From Thraustochytrium sp. TN22 (lineage: Eukaryota; Sar; Bigyra; Thraustochytrida; Thraustochytriidae): a stretch of DNA of 64,000 nt. This document shows positions 20,464 to 27,623 of this stretch, in pieces (position 1 is the first letter of the stretch; each line of letters opens with the position of its first letter). The notes under the pieces were generated by a model. That model ran no database searches. It worked only from the letters and a program-made list of their open reading frames with translations, and was not told where the DNA came from. The stretch is taken from the NCBI GenBank assembly GCA_013306675.1, contig JABLUY010000124.1, forward strand, positions 43,189-107,188, in the 5' to 3' direction. Made by a program: the position numbers and the translations under genes.

Positions 20464-23400
20464 ATGAGCAGGCGGCTCTCCCGCGGCCGCGGCCGCGGCG
20501 GCGGCCGTGGAGGCCGCGACGACCAGGTCGGGCATACGATCGGGGCTGTAGAAGAGGAGCCCTGGGCCTATGGTTCTTGGGAGGAGCGCCCCCATCGCCA
20601 AGGCGAGAATGCCGCTCTTGCGCTAAGCGTGCGACGCATGCCTCCCGACGAGCAGGATGGCGAGTCGAGCGACGAGGAGAGGCACGACTCGCCAATCGGC
20701 GGGCGCCAAGTTGGCGGGCTCGTACATCACATGCAGCACGATGAGCCGGGATCGGAGCCGAGAGACGAGGACGGGCAGGCCAACAGCAGCCATTCTGACA
20801 TGCGGGAGATCACCGCAGCAAGCCTCGACCAGGCGGGGGGCAGTTCCCTTCAAGGCGGGCTGAGGCGGCGTCTCTGCTTCCCTTCGAGGACCAGCAAGCC
20901 CCACAAGCCAGAGGATCCTCCCAAACAGAGGGACGAGGAGACGAGTGGCGGGACTGGCGCCAAAAAGCCATCCACCGACGAGAGCCACGAGAACACCTGG
21001 TGGAAAGCTTTGCGCGACGCTGCATACTATAGGCTGCACTTCGCCGCTTCGGCCGTCAGCGCCCTCTTCGCCGTGTTCTGGGTCTGGTTTGCGTACTCCG
21101 TGTTCCTGGAGTGCTCAGACGTTTTCCTGCCCGCGCAAGCATGCCCAGACCTGGAGCAGATCGCTGACAGCATGGGCTCATCTTCCGTGCTTTGGCTCGG
21201 CCGTTGCGTTGTCCTGGACGAGGTGAGATGGATCCTGGGCAGGAGTGCAAGTCGGGACGCTTTCGGCTTCGCCAACGACATTGTGGATGCTGGCTGGGGA
21301 GAATTGGCTGGATCCTACACGCAGTTCGAGCTTGCAATCGGCCGTGGCACAGATCGGTGCTTTAGCGGAGCGGTGGAAGTCGTCTACGTCATTGCGCAGG
21401 TGAGCTGGCTCCTGATCGCTGCACTCCTCAGCTGGCTCGGGTCTTTTTATCATGAAGAAAAGGAGGCCCAGCTCCGAGGCCCGATCATTGTCGAGATGAG
21501 CAGGACTATTGGATGGGTCAGTAAAGACGGCGAGCCCGAGTATGTATATAAGCGACATAGACGGCCCGCACTCACCGAGGCTTTACAAAAACTTCACGAT
21601 GAGACCGGATCAAGAAGTCTGGCGGAGCAGAAAGAGAAGCTGGAGGAGCAGAAAAGGATGCTCACAAAAGAGGTCGATGAGCTCGAGGAAGCCTGCAGGT
21701 CCGTAGGAAAAGACCTTCAAACTGAACTCTCCAACGAGATAGGGACAGCCAAGAATTTGAAGACGGCGATGGAGAACGTGCGGCGCGCGGTGGATGATCT
21801 TAATGCGTTGCAGGAAGAGGCGCTCGCTAACAATGCGCGCCAGTCGCTGCCTCCGCTTGCGCCCGTCCAGGACGGAGAGGCTCTCGAAAGCGCCGAGCGC
21901 CGATCAGTGCCTCGGTCTGCCATTGTATTCAGCGGAAGATACCTGCATGGTGAGATTCGCCGAGCGAAGTCTGCTGTCCAAGAAGCTTTTCAACGTCAGC
22001 AGGAATGTGAGACGGCGCACAAGCTCCAACAAGACAAGGTTCGTGCATACAGGGAGGAACTCCGCCTGAAGACGATCGACGTCAGAAATGCACGGATAAG
22101 AAGCGCAGAAGTGTCAGAAGAGAGCGCAAAAGTGGTAGATGAGAAAGCCACATTTGCTGGGAAGCTTCTCGAGACCATTGAGAATGCGGTGACCGCGGAG
22201 GCCGAAAGGAGGCAAGCTCAGAAGAAAAGACGCAAAGTGGCCCTTCAAAAATTCGTCAAGAGAGCTCTGTGCATTAACTACGATGACAGCGGCAAACAGG
22301 ACAGCGGGTCTCAAGAGCAACAAGAAAAAGCTTCGGAAAATTACTCTGGCGCGCGGGCAGACGTAATTCGCGAAGTGGAAAACTACGTCGTGTCTGTGCA
22401 TCAGCATTGGGAGAGATGGGCATGGATTTGGTGGGTCCTCTTCTGCCTGAGCTCGCTCCTCGCGCTCCTTCTGACAGTCTCGACCCTGGCAGGCCTCTCA
22501 CCTACCTTTGACGCCGCAAGCGTAGTCCAGGGTGGCTGCCCACGCCTCTCGGATGCTGTTCCTGCAGCGCACGTATCTCTCGGGGGGAGCTGCGTGTCCG
22601 GAGCCGAAGTCAGCCGCATCCTGCGTGTTGTCGAGGACTCGTACGACCTGCTCGAGTCGGTCGCAGATTTTGCCGATGCTGCGGACTTCGTTGACTACGG
22701 GAGAAGTTCGAACGACGCTACTCTCCCCACACTACGGCGACTCGCGAAGCAAACGCAACTCTGCTACAAACGCTCGGCTGGTTTGCGCTGGACGCAGCTG
22801 GCTCGTGTGGTTCTGGTCAGCATTAGCTTGCCGACCGTATTCGGCTTCTTCATCTTTCGAAGGGAGGTAAAGGAGGTAAAGAAGGTAAAGAAGCGGGATC
22901 AAGATCAAGAGAATGAAAAGGAGCCGAAGCCAGAGAATCCAGAGGAGCCAGAGAATCCAGAGGAGCCAGAGAATCCAGAGGAAGGTTTCAACGGCCGCCG
23001 ACGCTCGTGCAGCGAAGCTTCTCGCCCCGTGGCTCGTAGTTGCACACGCCCACGGCTTCCAGCTCTGCCCGATATCAACGACTCCCGACGCTGGTGCAGC
23101 GAAGCTTCTCGCGCCGTGGCTCGAAGATGCACACGCCCACGATGCACACGCCCACGGCTTCCAGCTCTGCCCGAGCTCCCGAGACCGACCGGCACGTGCC
23201 GAGCGTGCGACTACATCGCGTATCTCTTTTCTCTCGTCTCCGCAGTGGGCGCTTGGCTGCTGGACGGTCTGCTGTTTGTCATCGTCGGGATGCCACTTTT
23301 AACCCTTGCCGCAGCCTGCGCCGCCGTCTTCGCTGCAGTCGTAGTCGCGCTCCTCGCTGTTGCTCTCGTACTCGGGCTGGCGCTCGGCGTGCTCTTCGTG

Positions 23401-26400
23401 CTGTACAGGCTGGCCTTTGGGCTCTACAGGCTGGCCAAGCTCGCGGCCGGGGTGCTGTGGATGCTCTTCGTGCGGTGCTTCCCTGGCCATTGCCCATCGT
23501 GCGCGAGGGACCGCCGACTGCGGATCTGGCGATTCTGCGACGACCACCACTGCCGGAAGCACCACTACTTCTGGCGCGACGGCGAGGACCCATGTCCGGC
23601 ATGCTACGCGGACGCCGAGGTCTGCGAGTGCTCGCGTGTGCTCGAGCGCTGTCAGCGCTGCTATTGCTCGACACATGAGAGGAAAGTCATGCCGGGCGGG
23701 ACCCACACCTTTCGCCTGTGCAGCTGCAGATCCTACGGCCAGTGCCTGGTCTGCCTCGACCCTTGTCCGAACCACATTGACCGCGCGCGCCCCGAATGCC
23801 CCGACTGCTTCTGCCAGCGCCACAACAAGCCCAAGGACCTCTCGCGGGGCGGCTGCGAGGACTGCTTCTGCGCAATCCACCACGACGTTCGCGTGGATGG
23901 CAACGGCAACTGCCCGCACTGCAGGTGCGCGCACCGCTCGCAGCGCCAGGAGTGCGACAGGTGCTGGTGCCAGATCCACGCGTGCAGCCTCCGCTTGCGA
24001 CGGTGTCAAGACGGAGCGTGCTCGGGCTTTGCCGAGGTGGGCGCGGTCGAGGACGACGACCACTTCTCGGAGCGCCTCGACCACGCCACGATCGACATGA
24101 ACGCGTGCCCGCAGTGTGCCGGTCCGCTTGCGAAGCGGCTGGAGTGCATCCACTGCGCATTTCCGTGCGGGCCATGCCAGGACGCCGGCGTGGCACCGGC
24201 GTACTACGAGCGCGAGTGCAAGGACCACTGGTGCGGCAAGCACAAGAGGAGTGACGCCGACGGTACCGACGAGCCGCCGGCGCGCAAGTGCATCGTCTGC
24301 CGCGACCCGTGCGAAGTGTGCCGCGACGCTGGCGTGCAGGGCCCGAGCCTCCCGGCGCGGGAAGAGTGCCCGCATTGGTGCTCCACGCACTCGCGCAAGG
24401 CCGTCGACTTCGAGGCGGTCGAGGACGGCGACAAGTGCGAGGTGTGCAGGGACGGGTGCGACAGCCACGATCACGACGCCGACGAGACGCGGCGCCCCAC
24501 GCGTCACAACTGTCTCAGGCACTGGTGCTTCGACCCGCAGCACGAGCACAACGGCGAGCAGGACGGCTACGAGCAGCCTTGCATGGTCTGCGCCGACCCA
24601 TGCAGGTTCTGCGCGCACGGGACCAAGATCGCTCGGCAGGACTGCGAGGAGCACTTTTGCGCGCCACACGATCGCTACAAGGAGCTGCTTCCGGACGGCT
24701 CCGGCTGGGCGTGCGACGTGTGTGCCGACCCGTGCGAGGAATGCGCTCTGGCGTTCCCGCCGAAGCGGACGGACTGCTACCGACACTACTGCAAGCGGCA
24801 CGACCGGCCCGTGAACGAGAACCGCGCGGCCGACGACCCGATGCGGGACAGCGGCGAGTGCCTCATCTGCTCCGATCCGTGCTCGTGCCACCCTCGACTC
24901 GCGCGCATTGAGTGCGCGGACTGTTACTGCACGATCCACGCTCGCGACCTCTGCACGACCAGCGACTGCGCGCGAGGGCGCTGCTCGAAATGCACGTGCG
25001 TCAACTGCGGCCACCGCTTCGATCTCGACGACGGCGAAGGGCCGCTTGAGGACAACCCGGCCCAATGCAACGCCTGCAAGAACTGGTGTCGCCACCGGCG
25101 CGACGTTCATGCGTGCTTGGCCTGCTGGTGCACTCAGCACGATCAGCCGCGCATCATCCCTTCCGCGCACGCAGACGAGGACTTCCAGCCTGGCACCAAG
25201 GAGCATTGGCCCTGCGACACGTGCCGCAGGTGCATCCACGGCGTGCTGCTGACATCGGAGTGCACAAAGTGCATGAGCTGCGAGCATGACGTGTACCCGC
25301 GGGAGAAGTGCGCCTCGTGCTACTGTCGCAGGCACCAGCGGTTCAAGGACATCACCGAGACTGGGGTCCGAGTCTGCCGCCAGTGCATCTTCATCCCGCT
25401 CCCTCTCACCAAGAAGCGCTTCTGCAAGTTCGCGGCCAAGCTTCACAACGTCATCGGGGAAATCACCGGGAAAGAGCCCGTTCCGGGTGGGTCCATGGAA
25501 AAGAACGATTGGCTCCTCGATCACTGGGAACCGAAGTTAGCCTGGAACCCAGGTTCCATGCGCCTGCACTGGTTCAAGGACATTTGGCCGCAGGTCGCCT
25601 GGTTTGATCCATTTCGCCAAGGCAATGAGGTCGCTCCGGGACTCACGAGTGGCTACCAGGGCTCGCAGACTCTGAGGAAGGAAGAGCAGCGACGAGCGGC
25701 GCGGGCCATCATGGGCGCGATCCGGGCGGTGCGGGACCTGCAGTTCTTCTCGCTCCGCAGCGGCGAGGTCGTGGCTTCGCCGCAAGTTCTGGATGCCGAC
25801 CAGCCCATCCCGTGGATCTGGCGCTCGCCGTACGTTTTCCATCATGGACTCACCATGTCCTGGGAGTACCGCGTCACGCAGCTTCGCGTCGCCTCCAGCG
25901 TGCAGGAGAACCCTCCAAACTGGTGGCCGGACAGGGAGGACATGAGGGATCACGATCCCCTGCACGACCGGCTGTGCATCTTCGAGCCACACGGCACGGA
26001 CGCCAGCGAGCTGGCGCTTCTCGCCCAGCTCTTCGAGGAATCGCTCGGCGCAACCAACGCCTTCTACTTCTGCTCTCTTGAGAGCCCAGGCCTGCGTCGG
26101 CAAGATGACCCCCCCCTGCGAGAACTGGAGAAGCACCTTACCCCAGAGCAGCTGCAGGTCGTTGAGCACCTCAAGGATACTGAGGGCACTATGAGCCTTC
26201 GCCAGAAGGTCAGGCGCGACGGCCGGGTCGAAGAGCGTCAAAAGGTTGTTTCCGGAGGGCCCAAGCTCGACGAGGATCAGGAGATGATGAGGATGTGGCG
26301 CGCCGAACACTCAGCCCGCGACGACGAGGAGCAGCACCTGCACTCCCATTCCCTTGCTGGGAACATCGATGGCGACGAAGACGACGAGGATGAGCAAGCC

Positions 26401-26409
26401 CAGCCATAA
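20464..26409 (+). CDS. Giant multi-pass membrane protein with Cys/His module array, paralogue C
   Basis: A 1981-residue single-exon protein; start at 20464 (MSRRLSRG) chosen by alignment with B. It has an Arg/Gly-rich then acidic N-terminus, TM1 ~187-216, ectodomain 1 (~217-300, ACPDLEQ, VLWLGRCV), TM2 ~305-328, coiled coil ~375-620, TM3 ~650-678, ectodomain 2 (~688-775, GCPRLSD, LGGSCV) and TM4 ~780-799. It then differs from A and B: the TM pair with the Pro/Thr-rich loop is missing and is replaced by a basic stretch, PENPEE repeats and a duplicated WCSEASR...RPRLPALP unit. Hydrophobic segments ~916-1000 lead into ~13 Cys/His modules (~1004-1655) nearly identical to those of B. The C-terminal region and acidic tail follow. 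C is therefore a two-hairpin version of the B architecture. Confidence 0.88.
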   Translation: MSRRLSRGRGRGGGRGGRDDQVGHTIGAVEEEPWAYGSWEERPHRQGENAALALSVRRMPPDEQDGESSDEERHDSPIGGRQVGGLVHHMQHDEPGSEPRDEDGQANSSHSDMREITAASLDQAGGSSLQGGLRRRLCFPSRTSKPHKPEDPPKQRDEETSGGTGAKKPSTDESHENTWWKALRDAAYYRLHFAASAVSALFAVFWVWFAYSVFLECSDVFLPAQACPDLEQIADSMGSSSVLWLGRCVVLDEVRWILGRSASRDAFGFANDIVDAGWGELAGSYTQFELAIGRGTDRCFSGAVEVVYVIAQVSWLLIAALLSWLGSFYHEEKEAQLRGPIIVEMSRTIGWVSKDGEPEYVYKRHRRPALTEALQKLHDETGSRSLAEQKEKLEEQKRMLTKEVDELEEACRSVGKDLQTELSNEIGTAKNLKTAMENVRRAVDDLNALQEEALANNARQSLPPLAPVQDGEALESAERRSVPRSAIVFSGRYLHGEIRRAKSAVQEAFQRQQECETAHKLQQDKVRAYREELRLKTIDVRNARIRSAEVSEESAKVVDEKATFAGKLLETIENAVTAEAERRQAQKKRRKVALQKFVKRALCINYDDSGKQDSGSQEQQEKASENYSGARADVIREVENYVVSVHQHWERWAWIWWVLFCLSSLLALLLTVSTLAGLSPTFDAASVVQGGCPRLSDAVPAAHVSLGGSCVSGAEVSRILRVVEDSYDLLESVADFADAADFVDYGRSSNDATLPTLRRLAKQTQLCYKRSAGLRWTQLARVVLVSISLPTVFGFFIFRREVKEVKKVKKRDQDQENEKEPKPENPEEPENPEEPENPEEGFNGRRRSCSEASRPVARSCTRPRLPALPDINDSRRWCSEASRAVARRCTRPRCTRPRLPALPELPRPTGTCRACDYIAYLFSLVSAVGAWLLDGLLFVIVGMPLLTLAAACAAVFAAVVVALLAVALVLGLALGVLFVLYRLAFGLYRLAKLAAGVLWMLFVRCFPGHCPSCARDRRLRIWRFCDDHHCRKHHYFWRDGEDPCPACYADAEVCECSRVLERCQRCYCSTHERKVMPGGTHTFRLCSCRSYGQCLVCLDPCPNHIDRARPECPDCFCQRHNKPKDLSRGGCEDCFCAIHHDVRVDGNGNCPHCRCAHRSQRQECDRCWCQIHACSLRLRRCQDGACSGFAEVGAVEDDDHFSERLDHATIDMNACPQCAGPLAKRLECIHCAFPCGPCQDAGVAPAYYERECKDHWCGKHKRSDADGTDEPPARKCIVCRDPCEVCRDAGVQGPSLPAREECPHWCSTHSRKAVDFEAVEDGDKCEVCRDGCDSHDHDADETRRPTRHNCLRHWCFDPQHEHNGEQDGYEQPCMVCADPCRFCAHGTKIARQDCEEHFCAPHDRYKELLPDGSGWACDVCADPCEECALAFPPKRTDCYRHYCKRHDRPVNENRAADDPMRDSGECLICSDPCSCHPRLARIECADCYCTIHARDLCTTSDCARGRCSKCTCVNCGHRFDLDDGEGPLEDNPAQCNACKNWCRHRRDVHACLACWCTQHDQPRIIPSAHADEDFQPGTKEHWPCDTCRRCIHGVLLTSECTKCMSCEHDVYPREKCASCYCRRHQRFKDITETGVRVCRQCIFIPLPLTKKRFCKFAAKLHNVIGEITGKEPVPGGSMEKNDWLLDHWEPKLAWNPGSMRLHWFKDIWPQVAWFDPFRQGNEVAPGLTSGYQGSQTLRKEEQRRAARAIMGAIRAVRDLQFFSLRSGEVVASPQVLDADQPIPWIWRSPYVFHHGLTMSWEYRVTQLRVASSVQENPPNWWPDREDMRDHDPLHDRLCIFEPHGTDASELALLAQLFEESLGATNAFYFCSLESPGLRRQDDPPLRELEKHLTPEQLQVVEHLKDTEGTMSLRQKVRRDGRVEERQKVVSGGPKLDEDQEMMRMWRAEHSARDDEEQHLHSHSLAGNIDGDEDDEDEQAQP
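22927..22982 (+). repeat. 18-bp tandem repeat (PENPEE) in paralogue C
   Basis: Three in-frame copies of an 18-base unit (GAGAATCCAGAGGAGCCA type) encode PENPEE hexapeptides in the cytosolic segment following TM4. Confidence 0.85.
23003..23180 (+). repeat. ~85-bp tandem duplication in paralogue C
   Basis: Two head-to-tail copies encode CSEASR(P/A)VAR..CTRPRLPALP. The second also contains a small inner duplication (RCTRPRCTRPR). B has one copy of the equivalent unit at about 16030-16110. Confidence 0.85.
23316..25513 (+). repeat. Near-identical tract shared with paralogue B (copy in C)
   Basis: Partner of 16249-18456. The match begins abruptly at the hydrophobic segment before the Cys/His array and fades after the codons for KEPVPGGSMEKND. 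Beyond it the C-terminal region is still similar but with many more differences. Confidence 0.85.
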
Positions 26410-27623
26410 GATTTCAAGATTACTCCCTTTCGCCTCTTGTGCTCGTGAAACAAGCCCTGCGCCCTGCGGCTCGTCTCTGCAACGCGCCGCCCGGGTCGTC
26501 TTCCTCATCCCTGATCCTCCCGCGTCTTCAGCGCATCCTTCAACTTGTGCGCCTCACAACCAGCTCCTCTCACTCCTCCGCTGCGCGTCCTTGCTCGCCC
26601 CTTCCCGTCCCCGCGCCAGCCTGCTCTTCCACTTCCTACGGGCCTCCCGCGGCCCGCTCGTCCCCGCGCTCCTCGTCCGCCCCCTCCTCGCCGTCCTCCC
26701 CGTCGCCCCGCGCCTCCCCGGGCCGCTCGTACGCGGCGCCTGCCGCTTTGCGTTGCGCAGCCTGTTTTGCGTTGCGCAGCTTGTTTTGCGTTGCGCAAAT
26801 TTGCGTTGCGCAGCTTGTCCCCGCTCGCGCCCAGCCGCGCCGCCCGTACGGCCAAGCGGCCGCCCCCGCTCGGCCGGCCGCCAGCGCGCGCGGGGCGCGG
26901 GGCGCGCGGCGCGGCGCGGCGCGGGCGGGGCGCGCGGCGCGGCGCGCGCGCGGCGCCCCCCGCCGGCAGCGCGGCGGCGCGCCCGCGGCCAGCGCGGCAC
27001 GCGCCGGCCGCGAGGCAGCAGCGGGCATGGCGCGACGGGGAGTGATGAATGATGTGAGCGAGAAGCAGCAGTGAACCTGAATCTCTCAGTGAGCGGCCAG
27101 CACTGCAGACCGCGGTCGCCGGGCGCGCGCGCGGCGGCGGCGGGCGGGCGGCGCGCGGGCTGCGCGGCGCGGCGCGGCGGCGGCGGCGGGCGCGGCTGCC
27201 TCGCTCGCGCGGCGCGCGGCGCGGCGCCGGCGCGCGCAGCGCGGCGCAGCGCGGCGAGCCCAGCCGGCTGGCGGCGCTCGCGCGCACGCGCTTGCTTGCT
27301 CGCTCTCGCTCGCTTGCCAAGTAGTAGCGCGCGGCGCGCGCGGGAGCGGCGGCGGCGCGCGCGCGCGCGCGCGCGGCGCGGCGCGCGCGGCGCGGTGCGA
27401 GGCGAGGCGAGGCGCGGCGCGGCGAGGCGCGGCGAGGCGAGGCGCGGCGAGGCGCGGCGAGGAGCGGCGAGGAGCGGCGGCCCGCCCGCGGCCGAGGCGG
27501 CGGCACGCGCCGGCGCACGCGTGGTGTGCGCGCTCTTTCCTGCCTGCCCCCTTTTCGGGTTGGAGGCGGCCGCGGCGGGCGGGAGCTTCGCCTGCTGGAG
27601 GACCGGAGCAGGGCGGCGGCAGG
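26410..27623. other. Extremely GC-rich spacer with repeats
   Basis: No gene supported. About 26750-26816 holds tandem GTTGCGCAGCTTGTTTTGC-type units. About 26870-27010 and 27120-27480 are almost pure G+C, including an alternating (GC)n run at about 27355-27378 and GGCGAGGCGC-type repeats at 27400-27475. The alternating run could adopt left-handed DNA and the region may be the promoter island of the GRK-like gene; both are inference. Confidence 0.6.
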
